Positions 1 to 8,657 of a stretch of DNA of 64,000 nucleotides are shown one piece after another. Both the position numbers and the translations under genes were made by a program. Below the pieces are notes generated by a model. It worked only from the letters and a program-made list of their open reading frames with translations, searched no databases and was not told the DNA's origin. Numbering within the stretch: the stretch's first letter is position 1; the number at the start of each line of letters is the position of its first letter. This DNA is from Strigamia acuminata (lineage: Eukaryota > Arthropoda > Chilopoda > Geophilomorpha > Linotaeniidae), in NCBI GenBank assembly GCA_949358305.1, contig OX442317.1, positions 16,062,491 through 16,126,490 on the forward strand, read 5' to 3'.

Positions 1-119
1 TTATTTGTAAATATTTAATAGAAAATGCTAAATGTGTAATTCAATTAATTTACAAGTAATTCATTTATTTGTAAATATTTAATAGAAAATGCTAAATGTG
101 TAATTCAATTCATTAATTA
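1..119. repeat. Left terminal repeat region of Polinton copy 1
   Basis: A 46-bp segment at 1-46 is repeated directly at 65-110, a 64-bp period. Part of it (72-113) also matches the reverse complement of 15491-15532 near the other end of the element. I read this as the inner part of the terminal inverted repeat with tandem subrepeats. The outermost bases and the target-site duplication are probably to the left of the window. Confidence 0.7.
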
Positions 120-201
120 ATTAATTAATAAATAAAAAAATTCCTAAAAGTATGTTTCATTCTTAATCAATTTTCCTTTTTTTTAAAATTTATTTTTCTT
201 T

Positions 202-234
202 TATATAAAAAAGAATAATGATTTAGATTCATTC
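202..234 (+). promoter_or_regulatory. Core promoter of the polymerase gene (TATA + Inr)
   Basis: A TATATAAA box at 202-209 is followed 29 bases later by an arthropod-like initiator TTCATTC (228-234, predicted +1 at A231). The ATG at 245 would leave a leader of only about 14 nt. The same arrangement, including the run TATATAAAAAAG, occurs before the 93-aa gene at 13402-13433. Copies 2 and 3 lack this promoter because they begin inside the polymerase gene. Confidence 0.6.
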
Positions 235-244
235 TGTGCTCAGA

Positions 245-3200
245 ATGAATAGATACAAATTCAGAAAATGTGTCGAGTTTTTAAAAGGAAAAAGAAAAAG
301 GGGCGATTTATCTAGGGCTTTCAAGTTTAATGTCGGTTTGGATCAACTTTTGAAGAAATGCGGCGAATATAAAGATTTTGAGAAGATTATCTCAGTTCCG
401 TATTATCTTCATAAAGGTATCTTTGATGGACAATCGCGCGAGTACATGGTCAATTTCGATGAAAGGATTTGTGAAATAGAAGATGTGATTAAAGATGCCG
501 CTCCAAATATCCGTGCTTTGGTGGCGGAAGTTGCAGCCGACATGAATTCGTGCAAAGTGAGTGTTATGATGCAATTGAGATATCGGCATTCCGTGAAATT
601 GTCGCCAGCTCTTTTTTGGTACCGGGCCGGGCCGTTCGTGATGTTAACGGATGATGTTGATCCAATTTTGGATTTGGCTGCGAGGCAACTGGCCGAAGAA
701 AGTGCTGAATATGTAGAAACTCACGACTACTTCTGTTTAGTATGTGTAGAGGCTCTTAAAATTGATTTTGATATTTTAAAACAGAAAGGTGAATGGGGCA
801 AAGATGCCATCTTCTTTCCATTGGGTTCGAATATTGATTTATCGGCCGTCATTCGCAATAAGAAAGCGGTTTTGACTTTTAAAATGGATTTGCGAAAGTC
901 TTTTGTTTGGGCCATTCTTGCATCTTTACATCCGGTAGCTATTAATGCCGAACGCATATCTAATTACTTGAAGTATGAGCACGAATTGAACTTGCAAGGC
1001 TTAGAATTTCCGCTGCCTTACAGAAACCTAGAAAAATTCCAGTCGCAGAATCCCGATATCGAAGTAACTATTTATTATTGCAATGGCGATCGCGTGGAAA
1101 GATACGTTACCGTTCACAGAAACAGGAAACATCACGTAGATCTATTCTTCTACGGAAAGAATAGCTACGGACTTGTGAGGGATCCAAAACGGTTGCTGGG
1201 TTATTTTCCGTGTCACTACTGCGATAACCAATTCAAGAGCTGCGTGGGAAGAGACAAACATGCGTCGATATTCCACTCCGTTCCCGAAAAATCGTCGTAT
1301 CAGGAACTGGACGAATGTCTGCAGAAAAAAAAGGCCGTTGTAAATGTCCAGAACTCGGATCAAAAAAGTTTTTTATGGTCTGTATTAGCTGCCTTGTATC
1401 CAGCCCCCGTTCATGTTTGCAGAGCGGATTATTACGAACAGTTTATGAATAAACTCAATCTCGAAGGGCTAGTTTTTCCCGTGGGGCCGAAAGAAGTGCT
1501 TACGTTCGAAAGACAGAATGTAAGTTTGAACATTAATGTATTCGAGTTGCTGCCCAAGTCCCGCATTGTTCCGATTAAAGTAGATATTCTGACGAACCGC
1601 CTTATCACTATTAACCTACTGAAGAAACAAAATCATTACATGTGGATCAGGGATTTCTCGCGACTCTTGAGCGCCGGCAATAAACATAAGCGGTATTATT
1701 GCATGAACTGTATGAACGGGTTTTCCAGTGCCATAGTGCTCGTTAGGCATAAACGATACTGCGGGAAATATAAAGCCTGCAGCACTAAATGTCCCGACGA
1801 AGGAGCTATCTGTACGTTCAAAAGTGAGAAAAAAAAATATCCTTTACCGTACGTTTGTTACGCCGATTTCGAGGCATTCTTAGTACCTGATGCGGAGAGC
1901 GAACCCACTTTACATTCGATCATCATTAATTCTCACGAGCCGTGCGGTTATTCGTTTAAAGTAGTGTGCACTGAGAACGAAGCTTATTCCAGACCGTTAC
2001 AGCTGTATAGAGGTCCGGATGCCGTCGATCATTTTTTGCAATCGTTGCGTGCGGAAATTAAAGCCGTGGTTCAGCAATTTTCCGAATTGGAACATAAACA
2101 ATTCAATTCCAAAACGATGACTTCGCTTCAATGGATCGCTTATAGAAATGCAACAACGTGTTACTTATGCGGTGATGAATTCTTGGAAGAATTAAAAGGC
2201 TTGACAAAAGTCTTGGATCATAACCATTTCACCGGGAAGTTTCGTGGGGCCGCACACGCTAATTGTAACCTCAACTACCATTGGCGGAAATCTGTGCCTA
2301 TAATTTTCCATAATGGAAAAAAGTATGATTTTCATCTAATATTGCCGCATTTGACCGTCGCGTCAGAAAAAGTGACGATGATCGCCGAAAACTCGGAATT
2401 ATACAAATCGTTCACGTTGAAAATCAAGACCGGTGATGATCCAAAACAGGTCGTAACGTTAAAATTCATGGATAGTTTCCAATTTCTCGCGAGCAGTTTA
2501 TCCAATTTGGCAAAAAATCTAGAGAAGTCGCAGTTCGCTGTCTTTCGAAGCGAGTTTAAAGGCGAGGAAATTGATCTTCTGTTGAGGAAAGGAGTGTACC
2601 CTTACAGATATATGACCGGTTGGTCAAAATTTCAAGAAGATAAACTTCCGCCGAAAGAAGAATTTGAGAACATAACCGACGACGAATACCAATATGCCCA
2701 GTTAGTTTGGAAAACGTTCGGAATTAAAAACATGGGCGAATATCACGATTTGTATCTGAAGACCGACACTCTGTTGTTGGCGGATATATTCGAACAGTTC
2801 AGAAAAATGTGTTTAAATCACTACAAGCTAGACCCCTGTCATTACATCACGTTTCCAAGTCTTTCTTGGGACGCTGCGCTGCTCATCACCGAAGTTAAAT
2901 TGGAGCTTCTGTCTGATCCAGATATGTACATGTTTGTCGAACAAGGAATAAGAGGCGGTGTTGCCACTATCAGTCAACGCTACGCCAAAGCCAATAATCC
3001 TCTTCTGGCATCGGGATACGATTGCGAGAAACCAGAGAGTTATATCGTCTATTTGGATGCGAATTCCATGTATTCCTGGGCAATGAGCAAACCGCTACCA
3101 GTTGGCAAGTTTGCCTTCGACGATAATGTAGCCGAATGGTCACAAGAACGGATTTTAAAAATGGGAGAGAACGATACGATGGGATGCATCTTGGAAGTGG

Positions 3201-4261
3201 ATTTGGGATATCCGCAAGAACTGCATTCGTCCCACAATTGTTTGCCTTTGGCTCCGGAAATGATACGTTCTGGGGATGACACTTCTCCCAGATTAATCCC
3301 GCATTTGCAAGCTCGTTGTAATTACATTCTGCATTACAGAGCTCTGCAATTGTACTTGTCCCTGGGCATGACGTTGATGAAAATAAAAAGAGTGCTGACG
3401 TTTGAGCAAAAACCGTGGCTGGCCAAGTATATCAAATTGAATATTGAGAAACGGAAGTCAGCTACCAGTGATTTTGAGCAGGAATTGGCGAAATTAGCTA
3501 ACAATTCGGTCTTTGGAAAAACCTTGCAGGACGTGAGGAAATATAGACAATTTTATCTGGTAAACAATGCAAAAGACTTGAATACTCACGTCAACCACGT
3601 CGGTTTCAAAGGAAAAAAAAAATTAAACAAAAAACTGGTGTTGGTTGAACGGCGAAAGCTGGAATTGACGTTAGACAAACCTATTTACAGCGGTTTAACT
3701 ATCCTGGACTTGTCTAAATGCTTGCTCTACGACTTTCATTACAACGTCATGAAAAAAAAATTCTCAGACAAGCTGAGATTGCTGATGACAGATACGGATA
3801 GTTTGATGTACGAAATAGAAGCTCCGTCAGTCTACTCGTTCTTCAGAGAAGAAATACCACAAGTGATGGATCTGTCTAATTACCACCCACCCGATGGCAG
3901 AAACAGGCGTGTCATAGGATGCTTCAAAGACGAGACTGCCGGCGAGCCGATAGAAGAGTTTGTAGGGCTAAGAGCCAAATGTTACGCTTATAACGTGAAC
4001 GGGAAAACGAGCATGCGATGTAAAGGCATAAAGAAGGCTGTCGTGGAGCAAGAGCTGGACTTGGAGGCGTACAAGAAGATATTGTTCGGTGAACGGGAGG
4101 CCCACAGATTGAAATTTGAAACGATCAAATCAAAACTGCACGATCTCACAACGGTCAAGGTGGACAAATTGGCATTGTCTGCGAAAGACAAGAAACGAGT
4201 GATATCAGATGATTGTATTCATACTTTGGCTTATGGATACGTAAGCTTGGCGGAGGATTAA
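245..4261 (+). CDS. POLB: Protein-primed family B DNA polymerase (Polinton PolB)
   Basis: Replicates the element; family knowledge indicates protein-primed synthesis. The ATG at 245 is chosen because the predicted TSS is at 231; an open CTG lies three codons upstream. Length is 1338 aa. The N-terminus holds two related modules (about residues 206-343 and 362-506), each with a KSF-x-W motif, a LNL-x-GL-x-FP motif and a terminal zinc-finger-like Cys/His cluster. The exonuclease has ExoI DFE (D541, E543), ExoII FHN...YD (D695) and ExoIII YLKTD (837-841). Between ExoI and ExoII lies an endonuclease-VII-like finger, CxxC...DHNHF...C (about 639-675). Polymerase motif A is around D938 (DANSMY), motif B KLANNSVFG from about 1083, and motif C DTDS (D1183, D1185). 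It ends 16 bp before the convergent fibre-like gene. All motifs look intact, so activity is plausible. Confidence 0.95.
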   Translation: MNRYKFRKCVEFLKGKRKRGDLSRAFKFNVGLDQLLKKCGEYKDFEKIISVPYYLHKGIFDGQSREYMVNFDERICEIEDVIKDAAPNIRALVAEVAADMNSCKVSVMMQLRYRHSVKLSPALFWYRAGPFVMLTDDVDPILDLAARQLAEESAEYVETHDYFCLVCVEALKIDFDILKQKGEWGKDAIFFPLGSNIDLSAVIRNKKAVLTFKMDLRKSFVWAILASLHPVAINAERISNYLKYEHELNLQGLEFPLPYRNLEKFQSQNPDIEVTIYYCNGDRVERYVTVHRNRKHHVDLFFYGKNSYGLVRDPKRLLGYFPCHYCDNQFKSCVGRDKHASIFHSVPEKSSYQELDECLQKKKAVVNVQNSDQKSFLWSVLAALYPAPVHVCRADYYEQFMNKLNLEGLVFPVGPKEVLTFERQNVSLNINVFELLPKSRIVPIKVDILTNRLITINLLKKQNHYMWIRDFSRLLSAGNKHKRYYCMNCMNGFSSAIVLVRHKRYCGKYKACSTKCPDEGAICTFKSEKKKYPLPYVCYADFEAFLVPDAESEPTLHSIIINSHEPCGYSFKVVCTENEAYSRPLQLYRGPDAVDHFLQSLRAEIKAVVQQFSELEHKQFNSKTMTSLQWIAYRNATTCYLCGDEFLEELKGLTKVLDHNHFTGKFRGAAHANCNLNYHWRKSVPIIFHNGKKYDFHLILPHLTVASEKVTMIAENSELYKSFTLKIKTGDDPKQVVTLKFMDSFQFLASSLSNLAKNLEKSQFAVFRSEFKGEEIDLLLRKGVYPYRYMTGWSKFQEDKLPPKEEFENITDDEYQYAQLVWKTFGIKNMGEYHDLYLKTDTLLLADIFEQFRKMCLNHYKLDPCHYITFPSLSWDAALLITEVKLELLSDPDMYMFVEQGIRGGVATISQRYAKANNPLLASGYDCEKPESYIVYLDANSMYSWAMSKPLPVGKFAFDDNVAEWSQERILKMGENDTMGCILEVDLGYPQELHSSHNCLPLAPEMIRSGDDTSPRLIPHLQARCNYILHYRALQLYLSLGMTLMKIKRVLTFEQKPWLAKYIKLNIEKRKSATSDFEQELAKLANNSVFGKTLQDVRKYRQFYLVNNAKDLNTHVNHVGFKGKKKLNKKLVLVERRKLELTLDKPIYSGLTILDLSKCLLYDFHYNVMKKKFSDKLRLLMTDTDSLMYEIEAPSVYSFFREEIPQVMDLSNYHPPDGRNRRVIGCFKDETAGEPIEEFVGLRAKCYAYNVNGKTSMRCKGIKKAVVEQELDLEAYKKILFGEREAHRLKFETIKSKLHDLTTVKVDKLALSAKDKKRVISDDCIHTLAYGYVSLAED

Positions 4262-4277
4262 TATGACGATGGTTAGT

Positions 4278-5918
4278 TTAATCGTCCCATTTACTACGAT
4301 CGAATCTGCAATACACGAGGGCGTAAACTTTTATTTCCGGACTCCAATCGGTGACAGTAGATATTCTAATGTGATCGTTATCATCAAAATCTACTTTTTT
4401 CTCTAAATTGTACGTTCTAAAACATACCGGCATTTTACGTGGTGTTTTTGTAACATCTGTACGTGGAATATGGAACGTTCGACCATGCCCGTTAATAGAC
4501 AAGATAAACTCAAACTCGTTAGGTATTACTGTGTATTCTGCTGTAGTAGCATACATGAATAAACTGATTCGCGTTATATGCCCGTAATGAGGAGTATAAA
4601 ACTTCCCATTATGTGCAAATAATTTCCATTCTTCGGACACCTTCAAAAACCAATCGGTCCGTTGCGAATGTAGGAACCCTAGCACTAAATCGGCCTGTTC
4701 TTCTACTTCGGGAATATTTAGATTTGATATTTTGTCTTCTAATTCCGTCAATTTCTTATTAACTTCTATTTTGTTCGCTTCGATGTTAGAATTTAACGTG
4801 GCTTCTACCGTATCGACAGTGCCGGCCAAAGCAGCGGGAGCAAAACTTGATTCGTCAACGCTCGGAATTGCGCTAATTTTTGATATTTCTTCTTGAACGG
4901 ATGTCAAAATGGACAACATGTTTTCCTGCAACGTTATTATTTGTTCGTTGGCTAATTTGATTTTATCGGTAACCTCGTTGACGCTCGTTTGCATTTTATC
5001 TGACTTTACGGAATTTTCGTCTACGTACTCGTTTAATTTAAGTTTAGTCTCGTCCAGATCTTTTTGAATGGCAGTACTGACTGTGTCTAGCTCCGCTTTC
5101 GCCGCTTCAATTTTGGTTTTTAAGTCTTCCGTACTTTCGCTACTAACACCAAATTTTGCGGGTAAAGCTTTGATTTTGGTTTCCAAGGCTTTAACCTCAT
5201 TTTCCACACTTTTTTCTAACTTTTTTATATCATCCTGTGCTTGTTTTATCTTGTCATTTGATGCCTCGATGTTGGTTCTGATTTTGTCCACGTCTAAGTT
5301 CTGGATTTTGGTTTCTACTTCATCCAATGCTTCGTTTATTTTTGTATCATAATCGGTTTTATTCTGGATTAAGCTATTAGTCAACGTCTCCAACCCAGTC
5401 TTTAAATCTTCGATTGCAGATTCCAACTCGGATTTAACGTCATTTATCAAGTCTTTGATTTTGATTTCTAATGCGCTTATTTGTTTTTCGTCAACTTCTA
5501 CACCACCGGAAGCAGTCGCATTATCTACTAATATCTTAATGTTCGCTTCTAATTCTTTAATTTTCTTAATCAAATCTTGTTCCAACGTTCCATATTTTAT
5601 AGTAGCATAGGCAATATCATTTTTGAGTTTATCAATATCCTTCGTATCAATTCCTTCGCCTTGCCCCGTTAGCTTACTAGCTTGATCTTGTACGGTACGT
5701 TTTAATGCGTTCAAATCGTTAATTATAGAATCGCAAGCAGCTTTCAGGGCATTTTTAGTCTTTGTGATCTCGTCAAAAATTTTTTTTTCTAGATCGGATA
5801 ATGCATCGTAACCAACGTGATCTGCGAGAACCTCATCTACTTCTCGACGTTGACGTTTGCCCAATTTATGCACTGCGTTAAGACGATAATCGTCTCCTAG
5901 TTTATTTACGCTTACCAT
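4278..5918 (-). CDS. Coiled-coil, fibre-like protein
   Basis: A 546-aa protein. Residues 1-45 are basic/polar, about 50-405 form an almost uninterrupted heptad-rich coiled coil (Lys/Glu/Asp/Leu/Ile with few Pro or Gly), and about 410-546 form a compact aromatic, beta-rich globular head. There is no signal peptide or membrane segment. This stalk-plus-head architecture is like viral fibres and tail spikes, and the gene sits in the virion block beside the protease and capsid genes. I infer a trimeric vertex fibre or attachment protein; no sequence family was recognised, so a cytoskeletal-like scaffold is the alternative. The gene is present at full length in all three copies with only conservative changes, and it converges on the polymerase gene. 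Confidence 0.75.
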   Translation of the reverse strand: MVSVNKLGDDYRLNAVHKLGKRQRREVDEVLADHVGYDALSDLEKKIFDEITKTKNALKAACDSIINDLNALKRTVQDQASKLTGQGEGIDTKDIDKLKNDIAYATIKYGTLEQDLIKKIKELEANIKILVDNATASGGVEVDEKQISALEIKIKDLINDVKSELESAIEDLKTGLETLTNSLIQNKTDYDTKINEALDEVETKIQNLDVDKIRTNIEASNDKIKQAQDDIKKLEKSVENEVKALETKIKALPAKFGVSSESTEDLKTKIEAAKAELDTVSTAIQKDLDETKLKLNEYVDENSVKSDKMQTSVNEVTDKIKLANEQIITLQENMLSILTSVQEEISKISAIPSVDESSFAPAALAGTVDTVEATLNSNIEANKIEVNKKLTELEDKISNLNIPEVEEQADLVLGFLHSQRTDWFLKVSEEWKLFAHNGKFYTPHYGHITRISLFMYATTAEYTVIPNEFEFILSINGHGRTFHIPRTDVTKTPRKMPVCFRTYNLEKKVDFDDNDHIRISTVTDWSPEIKVYALVYCRFDRSKWDD

Positions 5919-5952
5919 TTTTTTAATAGAAGGGAAAAAAACTATTTTTTAA

Positions 5953-6294
5953 TTATTTTTTTTCTTCTTTCCTCCATTTTTTTAAAACATATAAGCACAA
6001 ATGGCCGCAAGTAATTTCGTCAAAATTTTGATACTGATTGTAATTGTATTTTATGTTGTCTCCCAGATAATCGTATAATTCCAACGGGGGTGGCAAGTCT
6101 CCGAAACTATCGAAGTACAGCTTCTTATTTCCAATTTTACTGTATGCCACCCAATGACTTCCGCTTTCGTGGTGCGTGTTCAAATTAATAATTCCACATT
6201 CTTTCGATCGTGGTTTGACGGGTAAAGTATCTCTCGAAAACACTCCTCTAAAAAATGAAATTTTCATTCGTCTGGCCAGTTCCTCCAACTGCAA
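5953..6294 (-). CDS. PRO: Adenain-like cysteine protease (C5 family), protease 1
   Basis: Maturation protease typical of Polintons and adenoviruses, expected to cleave virion proteins. The 113 residues counted from a TTG include His47 (GSHW), Asp62 (YFDSFG), Gln89 and Cys96 (CGHLC). The Gln lies exactly seven residues before the Cys, as in adenain, so the catalytic set is complete. No ATG lies at the expected start: the conserved reading frame runs upstream through an ATA triplet overlapping the TAA stop of the 155-aa gene. Translation may start at ATA or TTG, or the start may have been lost. Copy 3 has one extra T in a T run, which extends the C-terminus by four residues. The gene lies between the hydrophobic protein and the fibre-like protein. 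Confidence 0.88.
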   Translation of the reverse strand: MQLEELARRMKISFFRGVFSRDTLPVKPRSKECGIINLNTHHESGSHWVAYSKIGNKKLYFDSFGDLPPPLELYDYLGDNIKYNYNQYQNFDEITCGHLCLYVLKKWRKEEKK

Positions 6295-6308
6295 CGAATC
6301 TAGCGGTT

Positions 6309-6776
6309 TTATTTTTTTGTCACCAGTGAGCCGTAAGGTTTCAAGTAAAAACCTTTTCCAGACTTGCGTTTCCGCGATTTTTTTTTTGCGAATTGCATTC
6401 CTTTACCTTCTGAAACTGCATTATGACGTTTTGTCTCATCGAGCATTCTCTTGTTGGTTTTTGCCTCATCGACAGCTTTGGCAATTCCTGCCGCACCGCC
6501 AGCGAGACCGCCTAAAGCCCCCAATAGTGGAAGTAATAAAGGGAAAAATCCGCCAGATTGTTTAATTTGATTCGAAGGTATACTCAAAGTCATGCCTTTC
6601 TTTTTAGAACCGGCTTTTTTGATCTTGTTTATTTGTCTATCCGTAAGAGACAAGCCATGATTGCCGTTTAATTGTTCGTATTTCAATCTTAAATGCAAGG
6701 GTATCTTTTTTTTGACAGACTTGGATATTTTTCGTTGTTGATTCGGAGATAGATTCACTTTATGTATCTTATACAT
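6309..6776 (-). CDS. Small basic protein with Gly/Ala-rich hydrophobic segment
   Basis: A 155-aa protein. Residues 1-70 are Lys-rich, about 74-100 form a hydrophobic LLPLLGALGGLAGG-type segment, and the tail is again strongly basic (KKKSRKRKSGKG). Proteins of this layout are common in Polintons next to the capsid genes. By analogy with adenovirus core or membrane-lytic minor proteins it may bind packaged DNA and interact with membranes, but this is inference. The stop codon overlaps the conserved beginning of protease 1, so the two may be translated from one message. It is identical in all three copies. Confidence 0.75.
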   Translation of the reverse strand: MYKIHKVNLSPNQQRKISKSVKKKIPLHLRLKYEQLNGNHGLSLTDRQINKIKKAGSKKKGMTLSIPSNQIKQSGGFFPLLLPLLGALGGLAGGAAGIAKAVDEAKTNKRMLDETKRHNAVSEGKGMQFAKKKSRKRKSGKGFYLKPYGSLVTKK

Positions 6777-6790
6777 TTTTATTTCTTTTT

Positions 6791-6942
6791 TTATATACGT
6801 ATATATTATTTTATATATATTTATTTATATATATTATATATTATATATTATATATATTATATATATATTATATATATATATATATTATATATATATTATA
6901 TATTATATATATTTATATATATTTTATATACGTATATATTAT
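6791..6942. repeat. (TA)-rich microsatellite between two virion genes
   Basis: About 150 bp consisting almost only of T and A in TATAT/TTATA runs, with TACGTA near both ends. It separates the 155-aa gene (start 6776) from the C-terminus of the major capsid gene (6951). It is repeated at 39952-40103 and 60525-60676 with little or no change. It may serve as a TATA-rich promoter for the downstream - strand genes or as a 3' end region. Confidence 0.8.
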
Positions 6943-6950
6943 TTTAAAAT

Positions 6951-8270
6951 CTAATATAATACTTCGATTTTACCCTTGTCTAATTTCATAGTCATTAGTC
7001 TATCGCTTATTATCAAAGCGTAGGCTTTAGTGTCGGCAGGAACGGTTTCCGCAAATTTCATTTTTATTTGCACGTCCATTATTCCGGTTTTCATTCTTTC
7101 GCTTTGTTTCGTGCAATCTATTACGATGAGCGGGTATATATTTCCGTACTCGTAAGTATTAAACGGTAAATCGTCGGCACCGTAATAGTCTTTTCTAAAT
7201 TGAATGCAACTTTCTAAGAATTTACAAAAATTGGCTTTCTTAAAATCATTGTTACTGTCCAGATAAGGATATCGTTCCGAATTTAAGTAGGCATGAACTT
7301 CCGTTACATTGCAGTTATCAAATGTGGCTGGATTTTTTAATTGGTCGTCTCTTTTATTCGTTTGTAAAGCCACGATGATGTAACGTGGTTTTTCTGACGT
7401 GCTGGTTGTTACCACTCTCCACGCGTGTTCCTTACTTTGTGGCACGTCTGTCATTTCGAACGACCAATGTCGAAAAGCTAATGGAACGTTCACCCCTCTA
7501 TCTATGGCAGTGAGTAATCTATTCTTTTGGATATCGGACGGTAAGACGTGCGGCATCAACCAATATAACTGTTCGATGATAATTTTTCCAACGGGGGTGT
7601 TTACTTTTGGGGCGGGACCGGACTGTATCGCTTTAAAAATGGCATCGTTGTCGTGAGTTCGCATTAAGGTCAAAACTTGTTTGGCACCATATATGATTTT
7701 CGTATAGTCTTCGAAAAATCCCATTAAATGTGTTAACGGTACTAACAAAGAGAACGATCCTTTGGGCGTTGGCATTATGTTGTAAAATATTCTACGTTCT
7801 AGAAAAGCGGGATTAAGAGTATCCGATGCTTCGCCCTTGTGATGATCTACTATCCATCCCATATTTCCGCTCGAATTTTGGAGCTGTTTGTACGTTAGTA
7901 AGCCCTTAATAGTGGTAGCATAACCCGGATAATTTATTTCGTCTATTAATTTATCACCTATGTGATATTTCATGTTGCTGAACAAAAATGGCATAAAGTT
8001 ATTTCCTAACGTTATTATATGGTCTTGTTCATCAGCTTGAGCGATAAGGTCTGTACCATCCGCTTTCACTAATCTTCCTGTTATGCAGACGTAACTTTTA
8101 TGAGGGTGAGTCCATACATCTTCGTTTTGAATGATTAATCGAATTTCGGAATTCACATTATTTAAATTAGTTCCTATAATAGGATAATATTCGTGGTAGT
8201 TGTAGGCATTAACAGATTCATCGACGACGAATGGTTGTTCGACATCCAAATAATTCTCGGAGACTTGCAT
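6951..8270 (-). CDS. MCP: Major capsid protein (double jelly-roll type)
   Basis: A 439-aa protein matching the general pattern of Polinton major capsid proteins. Residues carrying RYIIVALQT, FDNCNVTEVHAYLNSERYPY and PLIVIDCTKQSER lie in the C-terminal half and are the recognisable family signatures. A double jelly-roll fold building hexon-like trimers is established for the family, not visible directly. It starts with ATG at 8270 after an array of AT-rich repeats that may be its promoter. Copies 1 and 3 are full length; copy 2 is broken by a MITE near residue 420. It is the largest virion-block gene after the fibre-like one. Confidence 0.88.
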   Translation of the reverse strand: MQVSENYLDVEQPFVVDESVNAYNYHEYYPIIGTNLNNVNSEIRLIIQNEDVWTHPHKSYVCITGRLVKADGTDLIAQADEQDHIITLGNNFMPFLFSNMKYHIGDKLIDEINYPGYATTIKGLLTYKQLQNSSGNMGWIVDHHKGEASDTLNPAFLERRIFYNIMPTPKGSFSLLVPLTHLMGFFEDYTKIIYGAKQVLTLMRTHDNDAIFKAIQSGPAPKVNTPVGKIIIEQLYWLMPHVLPSDIQKNRLLTAIDRGVNVPLAFRHWSFEMTDVPQSKEHAWRVVTTSTSEKPRYIIVALQTNKRDDQLKNPATFDNCNVTEVHAYLNSERYPYLDSNNDFKKANFCKFLESCIQFRKDYYGADDLPFNTYEYGNIYPLIVIDCTKQSERMKTGIMDVQIKMKFAETVPADTKAYALIISDRLMTMKLDKGKIEVLY

Positions 8271-8282
8271 CGTCGCTATTTT

Positions 8283-8493
8283 TTAATTACTTAATATATA
8301 TATTTTTTTTAAAAAGAATTACTTAATTAATTACTTAATATATATATTTTTTTAAAAAGAATTACTTAATTAATTACTTAATATATATATATTTTTTAAA
8401 AGAGAATTACTTAATTAATTACTTAATATATATTTTTTTTAAAAAGAATTACGGTATTTAATTAATTACTTAATATATATTTTTTTTAAAAAG
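8283..8493. repeat. Five AT-rich tandem repeats upstream of the capsid gene
   Basis: Units of about 40-45 bp with the pattern ACTTAATATATAT, T-run, AAAAAGAATT. On the - strand each unit offers a TATATATTAAG box pointing toward the major capsid start at 8270. The array is also at 41994-42204 and 62017-62227. I interpret it as a reiterated promoter region; the length and spacing of units vary slightly. Confidence 0.7.
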
Positions 8494-8647
8494 AATTTAT
8501 ATATTCTCGATTATCTGGCCGTATCGAAGACTTTATAATTTTTATATTTCCACCTCTAATCGACGAGGGTGTCTTGACAGTGGCAGTGTTGGAGCTGGTG
8601 CTGGGGGTATTACTTGCCGTTACGTTCTTATTAAAAATTAACGGCAT
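8486..8647 (-). CDS. Conserved 53-aa ORF in virion block
   Basis: An ATG-initiated ORF of 53 codons between the minor and major capsid genes. It has a Ser/Thr/Asn-rich first half (NTPSTSSNTATVKTPSS) and a basic Ile/Arg/Lys-rich second half ending in NSF. It is open in all three copies at the same relative position and starts 11 bases below the stop of the minor capsid gene, spacing like that of its neighbours. There is no membrane segment or known motif. It could be a small virion or core protein, but the function is unknown. Confidence 0.5.
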   Translation of the reverse strand: MPLIFNKNVTASNTPSTSSNTATVKTPSSIRGGNIKIIKSSIRPDNREYINSF

Positions 8648-8657
8648 GTTTTTTTAA

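Noticed and set aside
5068-5352. 94-codon + strand ORF within the fibre-like gene
   Set aside because: Ser/Ala-rich antisense shadow of the coiled coil, repeated in each copy for that reason.
6762-6947. 61-codon Tyr/Ile ORF in the TA tract
   Set aside because: Translation of a microsatellite.
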